A stretch of DNA of 38,455 bases from positions 1 through 38,455 of the forward strand of contig VAXM01000097.1 in assembly GCA_005883335.1 (NCBI GenBank), in the 5' to 3' direction. A program made the translations under genes and the position numbers. The notes under the pieces are model-generated. The model did no database searches, had not been told where the DNA came from, and saw only the letters and a program-made list of their open reading frames with translations. Positions within the stretch are counted from its first letter, which is position 1, and each line of letters begins with the position of its first letter. This stretch comes from Actinomycetota bacterium. Its GTDB lineage: Bacteria; Actinomycetota; Thermoleophilia; Gaiellales; Gaiellaceae. Shown here one piece after another: positions 1 through 7,397 of this stretch.

Positions 1-108
1 CACATGCGCACCGCGATCGCGCGTCACCCAGACGATCGCGCGACCCGAGCTCGACGAGCCGCAGCCGGCCGCCAGAACGACGGCGCCGAGAAGCGGGACC
101 AGCCTCAC
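1..108 (-). CDS. Partial lipoprotein, probable DUF4430 family (N-terminus only; continues off the left edge)
   Basis: Reverse strand from GTG at 108 reads VRLVPLLGAVVLAAGCGSSSSGRAIVWVTRDRGAHV..., with lipobox LAAGC. Its start overlaps the upstream TGA (GTGA). The WVTRDRG motif resembles DUF4430 lipoproteins. Confidence 0.6.
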   Translation of the reverse strand, partial: MRLVPLLGAVVLAAGCGSSSSGRAIVWVTRDRGAHV

Positions 109-701
109 GCCAGCGCGTTCGAGCGAACGGCGCCCTTCAGCGTCGCCCGGACGAGCCCGCGATGCGCCCCGACGCACGCCGAGCCGGCCCGCGCCCGCAC
201 CGAGCGTCCGTCCACGCGCAGCATCGCTCCGCGAGCCGCGCGCGTCTTCCCCGCGTCGTCCTGCGCCAGCACGCGGTAGCAGCCTCGGCTCGCGCGCCGG
301 AGCACGAGCGTCGGCGGCCCGCCGCTCGGCCCGAAGGTCGCCCAGTACCACAGCACGCGGTCGCCGGGCTTCAGCACGACCGCGTCCGCTCCGACCGGCG
401 GCGAGAGGCCGTTCACCTTGAAGACCCAGCCGCTCGAGCCCCCGGCCGGGTAGCGGCCGATCTGGTCGACGTACGGCCCGAAGCCGCCGACCGTCACGTG
501 GTAGTAGAACTCGCCGGCCAGGCTGGCCGACTCCAGCGCGTCGAGCGCGTTGGCCTTGACCGCAAGCGTCGGCTCGGCAGCGCCGAAGATCGTCTGCGTC
601 TTGCCCTCGACGCGCACGTGCACGCGAAGAGCCAGAGCGGCCGGGACCAGCAGCAGAGCGGCCGCAGAGACGGCCAGGAAAATCAAGAGTCGCCTTGACA
701 C
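105..701 (-). CDS. Secreted DUF4430 (transcobalamin C-terminal-like) domain protein
   Basis: GTG start at 701 after a strong SD (GGAAGGAGG); signal peptide VSRRLLIFLAVSAAALLLVPAALA; DUF4430 hallmark SSGWVFKVNGLSPPVGADAVVLKPGDRVLWYW. Translated within the 105..803 ORF. Confidence 0.8.
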   Translation of the reverse strand: MSRRLLIFLAVSAAALLLVPAALALRVHVRVEGKTQTIFGAAEPTLAVKANALDALESASLAGEFYYHVTVGGFGPYVDQIGRYPAGGSSGWVFKVNGLSPPVGADAVVLKPGDRVLWYWATFGPSGGPPTLVLRRASRGCYRVLAQDDAGKTRAARGAMLRVDGRSVRARAGSACVGAHRGLVRATLKGAVRSNALA

Positions 702-736
702 GAAGCCTCCTTCCGCGAGGGGTTCGGTTTCATGGC

Positions 737-880
737 GGGCGGCAGGTCTTCTGACTCGGGGCTCCCTCCTCCGCCGCCTTCCCGGCCCGCGGGCCAGTGG
801 CACTTCGGCGGGGAGCGTCTCCCCTCACAGCGGCGGGACCGTCCCGGATTTCCACCGGATTCCCTTACCGCTCGCCTATC
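737..880 (-). promoter_or_regulatory. Cobalamin (B12) riboswitch
   Basis: Reverse strand reads GGTAAGGGAATCCGGTGGAAATCCGGGACGGTCCCGCCGCTGTGAGGGGAGAC...GTGCCACTGG...GGGAAGGC...GAGTCAGAAGACCTGCC. It contains the canonical B12 box and conserved core elements in the correct order. Confidence 0.95.
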
Positions 881-905
881 GAGGCCGAGCCTATCATGGC
901 CTCCG

Positions 906-1310
906 ATGCGCCAATTCAAGCTCTGGGGGCCGGTCGTCGTTTGGGCGGCGCTGATCTTTGCCGTCTCGTCCGTCCCGTCCCTGTCGTCGGGCCTCGGCAC
1001 CTGGGACGAGGTGCTGCGCAAGGGCGCGCACGTCACCGAGTACGCGATCCTCGGCGCACTGCTCTTGCGCGCGCTCAGCCGGCAGCTCCCGGCACTGCTG
1101 ATCGGGATTGCCTACGCGGGAACCGACGAGCTGCACCAGCACTTCGTCCGCGGGAGACACCCGTCGCCGTTCGACGTTGCATTCGACGCGTGCGGCCTTG
1201 CCCTCGGGCTGCTGGTCGCCCTCTCCGTACAATCCCAGCGTGCCCGAGCGAAGAAGCTTCGACGACCGTCAGCTCGACGCGATCCTCGAACGGCTGGACG
1301 CGCTCCGTGA
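906..1310 (+). CDS. VanZ-like family membrane protein
   Basis: MRQFKLWGPVVVWAALIFAVSSVPSLSS...KGAHVTEYAILGALLLRAL...AYAGTDELHQHFVRGRHPSPFDVAFDACG is typical of the VanZ family. Confidence 0.85.
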   Translation: MRQFKLWGPVVVWAALIFAVSSVPSLSSGLGTWDEVLRKGAHVTEYAILGALLLRALSRQLPALLIGIAYAGTDELHQHFVRGRHPSPFDVAFDACGLALGLLVALSVQSQRARAKKLRRPSARRDPRTAGRAP

Positions 1311-1464
1311 CGAGCTCCAAAACCTGAACCGGCGGCTGGACCACACGGAGGGCTTCGTTCAGATCGCCCATGAGCTGCGCACCCTCAACGAGTCGTTGCA
1401 AGCGCTCGCGTACGCGGCTCTAGGGCAGCAAGGCCCGCAGGTCCGGCGCCGCCGGACCGGCTAG
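1240..1464 (+). CDS. Small coiled-coil hypothetical protein
   Basis: GTG start; VPERRSFDDRQLDAILERLDALRDELQNLNRRLDHTEGFVQIAHELRTLNESLQALAYAALG has a heptad-like pattern; overlaps the 3' end of VanZ. Confidence 0.55.
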   Translation: MPERRSFDDRQLDAILERLDALRDELQNLNRRLDHTEGFVQIAHELRTLNESLQALAYAALGQQGPQVRRRRTG

Positions 1465-2882
1465 CGGTAGATGTTCAAGACCCCGGACTTGCTGTGCGCG
1501 TTGGCGTCGCCTTCGGGAAGCGCGATGCGGCCGTCCGTGACGATCGGGCTCTCCCAGTGGCCGCCGCCGGCCGGAAGCTGCGCCACCAGCGCACCAGTGG
1601 CCGGCCGGAAGACGTTGAGCCCGCCGTTCGGGTCGTAAACGTAGAGCAGCCCGCCCGCGACCACCGGGCTCGTTCCCGCCTCGCCGCGCCTCCAGGCAAC
1701 CTGCAAGCGCCCGCCGCTCAGCACGTAACCCCAGACTCCCGAGTCGTTGCCGACGAACATCCGCACGGTCCCGCCGGCCCGCCAGACCGCCATCGTCGAG
1801 AACACGCCGGACGTCCCGGGCGCCGGAACCGTCTCGAGCTCGCCTCCGGTCTGCCCGAGCGTGCCGCCGAGCTCCGGCAGCCTGAGCAGGCGGATGATCC
1901 CGTCCTTGCCCGACTGGGCCGCGAGGCTCGCCCCGAGAATCGCCGGCGCCGTCGAGCCGAGATCGACGTCGCCGCCGTCCAGCTGCGCCTGGTTGCGCGG
2001 CGTCCAGTTGTGCAGAAGCCGCGCCGCGTTCGCCGAGAGCATCAACGCGCTGTCCCCCCAGTACCGACGACCGTCGAAGCGTGCATTGCCGGTTGCGACG
2101 AGCAGGTTGCCGGAGCCCGGGACGACGACGGCGCCGGAGCGCGCCCAGATCGCCGAGTCGCTCTGCGGGCACGAGGACGGCGCGATCAGCGTGTGACGGT
2201 CGCTGCAGAGCGAATTCCAGACGTGCACGATCCGGCCTCGTCGCGAGATCGCCGCGACATGGCCCTGATACGGCGGCGCGTCTCCGATGTAGCCGCCGGT
2301 GGTCGCGATCAGGAGCCCACGCGAGAAGTTCAACGGCGTGCCGAGCTTCTCGCGCGACGGTAGCTTCGTAATCGAGACCGACCAGACGACGGCGCCGCTC
2401 GCGACGGTGAGCTTGTAGACGCGTCCGTTCGGCGCCTCGGCGTAGACGTAGCGGCGGGTCGGATCGGCGATCGGGCTCGAGTTCGTGATCCGGTCCGACC
2501 CGGCCCACGATGCGTAGCCCCGCGGCTTGAAGCGCCAGAGGATCGCGCCCGAGCGGGCATCGACCGCCACCGTGATCCCGTACGACGTCGTGACGAAGAA
2601 GACGTCGTGGGCGCGGCCCCGGACGCGCACCCCGCGCAGGTAGATCGGCGAGGAGTCGGCGGTTCCGGGGAGGCGAACCTGCTGCCGGTGCAGCTCGCCG
2701 ACCTTCCCGGCCGCGATCCCGGTCCGGGCCGGCCCCGAGTTGCTGCGCGCCGCGTCGTAGCCGAACCGCGTCCAGTCTCCCCCGAAGCGCGAGGCGCTCA
2801 CCGAAGGAGACTGCTGCTGCGAGCTCCCGCAGGCCGTCAGCGCGAGCACCGCGCCGATCGCGAGCAGAAGCCGCAGACGCAT
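1461..2882 (-). CDS. PQQ-like beta-propeller lipoprotein
   Basis: MRLRLLLAIGAVLALTACGSS (lipobox) followed by PQQ-type propeller repeats (VAVDARSGAILWRFKPRG, VYKLTVASGAVVWSVSI, GLLYVYDPNGGLNVFRPATGALVAQLPAG). Confidence 0.8.
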   Translation of the reverse strand: MRLRLLLAIGAVLALTACGSSQQQSPSVSASRFGGDWTRFGYDAARSNSGPARTGIAAGKVGELHRQQVRLPGTADSSPIYLRGVRVRGRAHDVFFVTTSYGITVAVDARSGAILWRFKPRGYASWAGSDRITNSSPIADPTRRYVYAEAPNGRVYKLTVASGAVVWSVSITKLPSREKLGTPLNFSRGLLIATTGGYIGDAPPYQGHVAAISRRGRIVHVWNSLCSDRHTLIAPSSCPQSDSAIWARSGAVVVPGSGNLLVATGNARFDGRRYWGDSALMLSANAARLLHNWTPRNQAQLDGGDVDLGSTAPAILGASLAAQSGKDGIIRLLRLPELGGTLGQTGGELETVPAPGTSGVFSTMAVWRAGGTVRMFVGNDSGVWGYVLSGGRLQVAWRRGEAGTSPVVAGGLLYVYDPNGGLNVFRPATGALVAQLPAGGGHWESPIVTDGRIALPEGDANAHSKSGVLNIYR

Positions 2883-3982
2883 CAGCGCGTCAGCTTGTAG
2901 ACCTGGCCGTCGAGCGAGGTCGCATACAGCTCGCCCGCAGCGTCCTGGCCGAACGACGAGAGCGAGCCGACCTTGAGCCGCTCCTTGCGCTTGCTCGCGA
3001 GCTTGCCGTGCACGGCGCGGAGGCTCCAGATCTCGCCCGTGCAGAAGTCCCCGTAGAAGTAGCGCCCCCGCGCGGAGGGCACCGCCTTGCCGCGATAGAC
3101 GTAGCCGCCTGTGACCGAACAGCGGCCGCCGTCGTGCTTGTAGGTGACGATCGGGAAGACGAGCTTGCCGGCGCGGCTCGTCCTCTGCCCGGAGGTGAAG
3201 CGCGCGCGGCCCTCCCACACGCGCCAGCCGTAGTTGTTCAGGGAGCGCTGCTGTTTCGGCGTCCGCACGTCGACCTCTTCCCACTCGTCCTGGCCGACGT
3301 CGCCGATGTAGAGGTCGCGCGTGGCGCGGTCCCACGAGAAGCGCCAGGGGTTCCGCAGCCCGTAGCCGACGATCTTCCAGCTCGCTCCGGCCTTGTTGAC
3401 GTTCAGGCGCAGGAGCTTCCCGAGCTGGGAGCCCAGGTTCTGCGAGTGGTTGTGCGGGTCGCCGCCCGAGCCGCCGTCGCCGGTGCCCGCGTAGAGCAGG
3501 CCGTCCGGCCCGAATTGCAGCTGGCCGCCGTCGTGGTTGTCGAACTCGCGGTGCGAAACGCGGAGGAGCGACTTCCCGGTGTTCGGCAACCCGACCGTCC
3601 CGTTCGACTGGAACTCGTAGACACGAACGTCTCCGGTCGTGTCGTTGAAGTAGAGGAAGAAGCGGTGGTTCTTGGCGTAGCCCGGATGGAACGCGATCGA
3701 CAGCAGGCCCTGCTCGCCGCCGCTCTTGACCAGGTTGCTGATGTCGATGAACGGCTGCGCGCGGAGCTTCCCGTTGACGAGCACGCGGACGACGCCCGGC
3801 TGCTCGGTGACGTAGAGCACGCCGCGCTGCCCGGGCGCGGACGTCACGTACGTCGGCGAGTCGAGCCTCGACGCGATCTGGCGCAGATGGAATTGCGCCG
3901 CGCTCGGCGACGCGCCGCCGCCGCAAGCCGCACCGGGCAGCGCGGCCGCGAAGACGAAGACGAGGACCGCGAGCGCCCGCAT
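2882..3982 (-). CDS. PQQ-dependent sugar dehydrogenase (glucose/sorbosone dehydrogenase family) lipoprotein
   Basis: PTYVTSAPGQRGVLYVTEQPGVVRVL...GEQGLLSIAFHPGYAKNHRFFLYFNDTTGDVRVYEF...NHDGGQLQFGPDGLLYAGTGDGGSGGDPHNHSQNLGSQLGKLLRLN; lipobox LPGAAC. Confidence 0.92.
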   Translation of the reverse strand: MRALAVLVFVFAAALPGAACGGGASPSAAQFHLRQIASRLDSPTYVTSAPGQRGVLYVTEQPGVVRVLVNGKLRAQPFIDISNLVKSGGEQGLLSIAFHPGYAKNHRFFLYFNDTTGDVRVYEFQSNGTVGLPNTGKSLLRVSHREFDNHDGGQLQFGPDGLLYAGTGDGGSGGDPHNHSQNLGSQLGKLLRLNVNKAGASWKIVGYGLRNPWRFSWDRATRDLYIGDVGQDEWEEVDVRTPKQQRSLNNYGWRVWEGRARFTSGQRTSRAGKLVFPIVTYKHDGGRCSVTGGYVYRGKAVPSARGRYFYGDFCTGEIWSLRAVHGKLASKRKERLKVGSLSSFGQDAAGELYATSLDGQVYKLTR

Positions 3983-4647
3983 CAGGTCTTGAGGAGCACC
4001 CTCCGCAACTCGTCCTCCTTACCCGGCTGGAGGATCGCGAGAACCTGGTCGCCCGGGTGCAGCTCGGTCGAGCCGACCGCGATCTCCGAGCGGCCGTTGC
4101 GCATGATCGAGATCAACCGCGAGCCCTCGGGCAGGTCGAGCGCCTCGACGCGCCGGCCGGCGGCCGGAGCGCCCTTGTCGATCATCACTTCGACGATCTC
4201 GAGGTTCTCCTTGCGCAGCTCGAGCAGGTGGACGAGGTCGTGCTCGGGGACCTCGTGCTCGATCAGCGCCATCAGCCCGCGCGTGGCCGAGACCGTCGGC
4301 GAGACCCCGAGGAGGTCGAAGTGGGCCTGGTTGCGCGGATCGTTGACGCGGGCGATTACCTTCGGGACGCCGTACTTCTCGCGCGCGAGCTGGCTGATCA
4401 CGAGGTTGTCCTCGTCGTCCCCGGTCAGCGCGGCGACGACGTCCGGCGGCCGGGCGATCCCGGCGCGCTCGAGGATGTGGATCTCGGTCGCGTCGCCGAG
4501 GATCACGTGGTGCTCGAGCTCCTGCTCGAGCCGCTCGAACCGGTCGCGCCGCTGCTCGATCAGCGTCACCTCGCGCTTCCCGTCCTGGAGGAGCGTCCGC
4601 GCGAAGTTGGCGCCGACCTTCCCGCCGCCTGCAACAAGGATGTACAT
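3982..4647 (-). CDS. TrkA family (RCK/KTN) potassium uptake regulatory protein with TrkA-C domain
   Basis: MYILVAGGGKVGANFARTLLQDGKREVTLIEQ...VILGDATEIHILERAGI...ALTGDDEDNLVISQLAREKYGVPKVIARVNDPRN; C-terminal GSRLISIMRNGRSEIAVGSTELHPGDQVLAI. Confidence 0.9.
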   Translation of the reverse strand: MYILVAGGGKVGANFARTLLQDGKREVTLIEQRRDRFERLEQELEHHVILGDATEIHILERAGIARPPDVVAALTGDDEDNLVISQLAREKYGVPKVIARVNDPRNQAHFDLLGVSPTVSATRGLMALIEHEVPEHDLVHLLELRKENLEIVEVMIDKGAPAAGRRVEALDLPEGSRLISIMRNGRSEIAVGSTELHPGDQVLAILQPGKEDELRRVLLKT

Positions 4648-5079
4648 CTAGGTGGTGGCGGCCTCCGCGGGGCGGATCTCGCACGCGCGAACCGCGTCCA
4701 GCAGGACCTCGATCGCAACCGAGGTCGGGCAGACGGTGCGCAGGCCGCGCTGGCGGTAGAACTCGGCGCGCGCGGGGTCGAGTAGGCGCACGACGACGCA
4801 TTGGTTGTCGAAGCGCTGCTGTGCGACCTGGCCGATGACGATGTTCGTGTTGTCGCCGTCGGTGGCCACTACGACGGCGTCCGCCTCCTCAATCCCTGCC
4901 TCGCGCAGGACCTCGATGTCCATGCCGTGGCCGAGCACGAAGCCGCCGCTCCAGTGGTCACCGAGGCGCGTGAGCGCTTCTTCCTTCTCGTCGACCGCGG
5001 TGACCTCCCAGCCCTCGCGATCCAGCTGGAGGGCGATGCTGGAGCCGACGCGGCCGCATCCGATTACGAGTGCATTCAT
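4648..5079 (-). CDS. TrkA-N (RCK N-terminal) domain protein
   Basis: MNALVIGCGRVGSSIALQLDREGWEVTAVDEKEEAL...VLGHGMDIEVLREAGIEEADAVVVATDGDNTNIVIGQVAQQRF; abuts the second TrkA gene. Confidence 0.9.
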   Translation of the reverse strand: MNALVIGCGRVGSSIALQLDREGWEVTAVDEKEEALTRLGDHWSGGFVLGHGMDIEVLREAGIEEADAVVVATDGDNTNIVIGQVAQQRFDNQCVVVRLLDPARAEFYRQRGLRTVCPTSVAIEVLLDAVRACEIRPAEAATT

Positions 5080-5086
5080 AAAGTCA

Positions 5087-5101
5087 CATTAGCGCCTAAT
5101 G
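5087..5101. promoter_or_regulatory. Perfect interrupted palindrome CATTAG-CGC-CTAATG upstream of the TrkA-N gene (candidate operator)
   Basis: CATTAGCGCCTAATG lies 7 nt upstream of the ATG at 5079. Confidence 0.4.
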
Positions 5102-5143
5102 ACTGTGCCGCGGCTCCCGTTTCGGCCTCCAAGGCAGTCTGTC

Positions 5144-5203
5144 AGACGGCCGTACCGGCGAAGCCGGCACGGCCTCTAAGCGGCATCGCAAGCGATGCCT
5201 CAG
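5144..5203 (-). repeat. Double-hairpin intergenic element, copy A
   Basis: Reverse strand CTGAGGCATCGCTTGCGATGCCGCTTAGAGGCCGTGCCGGCTTCGCCGGTACGGCCGTCT; two stems; shares its framework with copy B at 7164..7227. Confidence 0.8.
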
Positions 5204-7099
5204 TCACTCAGGATTCGAGCCGTCTTCCTCCATCACGCCTTCGGGAAAGGCCACGACGATCACCTCGCAGGGAGCTTTTCGGAGCACGTATTCGACGGTC
5301 GGCGAGAAGAACCTGGACTGCCGCCGCCAGCGCGGCGCGGAGCCGAGGACGATCAGGTCGGCCCCGCTACGCTCGGCTTCGTTGACGATCGCCTCGCCGA
5401 TCGAGCGGGCGCGTACCGTCTCGCCGCGCACCGGCACGCCGTGGTCTGCTCCGAGTAGCTGCGCCTCGGCCAGCGAAGCGGCGGCGCTTTCCTCCTCGAG
5501 GTCCAGCTCGGCGTCGATCGCCGTATCCAGCGGGACGCGAATCACGTGCAAGGCCTCCACTTCGGCGCTGCGCTCCTGAGCCAGCTTGACCGCGGTTGCG
5601 ATCATCTCCTCCCCGATCACCCCGAGCTTCATCGGCACGAGGATGCTCGAGAACTCGGTCTCGGGCAGATCCTCGGAAGGAGCCTCGATGCGCTCGAGCA
5701 GGCCCTCCCCCCGCTCGCGCCGGACGAGCCCGTAGATGACGAGCCCGACGATCAGCCAGATCGGCCCGCCGTACCGAGCGCCGTCGTGGGTGACGAGCGC
5801 CATGAGGAAGATCACGAACGTGCAGGCGGCGCCGACCAGGGCCGGCAGCGGCACCTCGACGCCCCGCAGCGGAATCCCGCCGGGGGCTCGGTACGGCCGT
5901 TTGAGCTCCGGCTCCGTGAAGCGGAGCCTGATGACGGCGAGCTGCGCGGCGGTGAAGGCCGCGAGCACGCCAAAGCTGAACAGGCTCGCGAGGAAGACGA
6001 CGGTGTCGGTGAGCAGCGACGAGATGAGGAGGAGCGCGATCGAAATCGCAGCGGCGGCGACGATCGCCTCGGGCGGCACGAGCGTCCGCCGGTTGAGGCG
6101 GCCGAACGCGCGCGGCAGCTGGCCGTGCTCGCCGAGCGAATGGGCGAGCCGCGTGAATCCCGAGATCGAGGTGGTGATCGCAACGAGCAGGATCACCGCG
6201 CCGGTGAGGCCGACGTAGAGCCGCAGCGCCGTCACCAGTCCGCCGGGGACGTGGCCGTGGAGCGCGGCGACAATCCCCATCATCGGCGAGTGCAGCCAGC
6301 GCGTTCCGAGCTGCGTCGTGCCGTGATCGGCCGGGAATGCGGACAGCGCGACGAGGCCGATCGCGACGTAGATCAGGACGACGAGCCCGATCCCGGAGAA
6401 GAGGCTCCGCGGCAGGTCGCGGCCCGGCTCGCGCGTCTCCTCGGCGAGATTCGCGACCGTCTCGAGGCCCGTGTAGGCGAGCATTGCCAGCGGCAGCGCG
6501 AAGGCGATCTGGTGCCACGACGGCTCGGAGCCGATCGAGACCCCGCGCGTGAGGGCGTCGCCGGAGAACAGGAAAGCGAAGCCGAGCGCCACGAGCCCGA
6601 GCTGCGTGACCAGGTCGAGGACCGCGACGACGATCCCGTAGCGGTAGAAGGCCGAGCGCCGTACGAGCCGGAGCGCGGCGACGCCGACGATCACCGCGAC
6701 CGCGACGATCAAGTCGGAGGGATGCCTGCCCAGCGCCGCGACCTTGAAGGCCGCACCGAGGTAATGCGGCAGGAAGAACGCCGAGAGCGCGATCACGATC
6801 AGGTAGTCGAGGAAGAGCGCCCAGCCGGTCAGGAAGCCGGCCAGGTCGTTGAACGCGCGCCGAACGAAGGTCGCGGCCCCGCCGGTCTCGGGGATCGCGG
6901 CGGTGCCCTCGGCATACGAGAGCGAGACGACGAGGAAGAGCGCACCCACGAGCGCGAGCACTTCCGGGGTGAGGCCCAGCGCGTGCAGCGCGATGATCCC
7001 GAGCGCGACGTAGATCGAGGAGGCGATCTCGCCGTACGCGACCGAGAAGAGGGCCGGCGCATCGAGCACCCGCTGGAGCCCCGAGATCTTGCGCGCCAC
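5204..7099 (-). CDS. APC superfamily permease with C-terminal universal stress protein (UspA) domain
   Basis: About 12 TM segments (ALFSVAYGEIASSIYVALGIIALHALGLTP..., TGLETVANLAEETREPGRDLPRSL) followed by a UspA domain (SSILVPMKLGVIGEEMIATAVKLAQERSAEVEALHVIRVPL...GADLIVLGSAPRWRRQSRFFSPTVEYVLRKAPCEVIVV). Confidence 0.88.
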   Translation of the reverse strand: MARKISGLQRVLDAPALFSVAYGEIASSIYVALGIIALHALGLTPEVLALVGALFLVVSLSYAEGTAAIPETGGAATFVRRAFNDLAGFLTGWALFLDYLIVIALSAFFLPHYLGAAFKVAALGRHPSDLIVAVAVIVGVAALRLVRRSAFYRYGIVVAVLDLVTQLGLVALGFAFLFSGDALTRGVSIGSEPSWHQIAFALPLAMLAYTGLETVANLAEETREPGRDLPRSLFSGIGLVVLIYVAIGLVALSAFPADHGTTQLGTRWLHSPMMGIVAALHGHVPGGLVTALRLYVGLTGAVILLVAITTSISGFTRLAHSLGEHGQLPRAFGRLNRRTLVPPEAIVAAAAISIALLLISSLLTDTVVFLASLFSFGVLAAFTAAQLAVIRLRFTEPELKRPYRAPGGIPLRGVEVPLPALVGAACTFVIFLMALVTHDGARYGGPIWLIVGLVIYGLVRRERGEGLLERIEAPSEDLPETEFSSILVPMKLGVIGEEMIATAVKLAQERSAEVEALHVIRVPLDTAIDAELDLEEESAAASLAEAQLLGADHGVPVRGETVRARSIGEAIVNEAERSGADLIVLGSAPRWRRQSRFFSPTVEYVLRKAPCEVIVVAFPEGVMEEDGSNPE

Positions 7100-7163
7100 G
7101 CGCTCAGGTTAGTGGCTGGTGCGTACGAACAGGCGCGCTGTTTGCACTCCCAGATGGTGCGTT

Positions 7164-7227
7164 AGACGGCCGCACGGGCAGAGCCCGCGCGGCCTCTACG
7201 GTCGGCGCCGCCGAGTCGGCGCCTCAG
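7164..7227 (-). repeat. Double-hairpin intergenic element, copy B
   Basis: Reverse strand CTGAGGCGCCGACTCGGCGGCGCCGACCGTAGAGGCCGCGCGGGCTCTGCCCGTGCGGCCGTCT; compensatory base changes relative to copy A. Confidence 0.8.
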
Positions 7228-7397
7228 TTCTTACGGCGGCGCAGGAGGTATAGCCGTCCGGCGCCGAGCGCGATGAAGAGCAGGCCGATCACGATGCCCA
7301 CGCCGCCGCCGGCGATGGCGGTCCTGACGATCAGCGCGATCCCGATGCCGATCGCGACGACCCCGAACGTGCCGACGAGGTCTCGGTACAAGTTCAC
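7224..7397 (-). CDS. 57-aa membrane protein between two APC-Usp genes
   Basis: Not in the ORF track. Reverse strand reads VNLYRDLVGTFGVVAIGIGIALIVRTAIAGGGVGIVIGLLFIALGAGRLYLLRRRKN*; GTG start overlaps the upstream TGA (GTGA); two TM-like segments. Confidence 0.7.
   Translation of the reverse strand: MNLYRDLVGTFGVVAIGIGIALIVRTAIAGGGVGIVIGLLFIALGAGRLYLLRRRKN

Noticed and set aside
1461-3926. 821-aa ORF annotated as one protein
   Set aside because: Only the C-terminal part from 2882 (MRLRLLLAIG...) is coding; the N-terminal part is a wrong frame of the sugar dehydrogenase gene.
5546-7165. 539-aa plus-strand ORF opposite the APC-Usp gene
   Set aside because: Composition (R/D/E/G/P-rich, no domain-like pattern) is typical of antisense frames in very high-GC DNA; the minus-strand frame is clearly coding.
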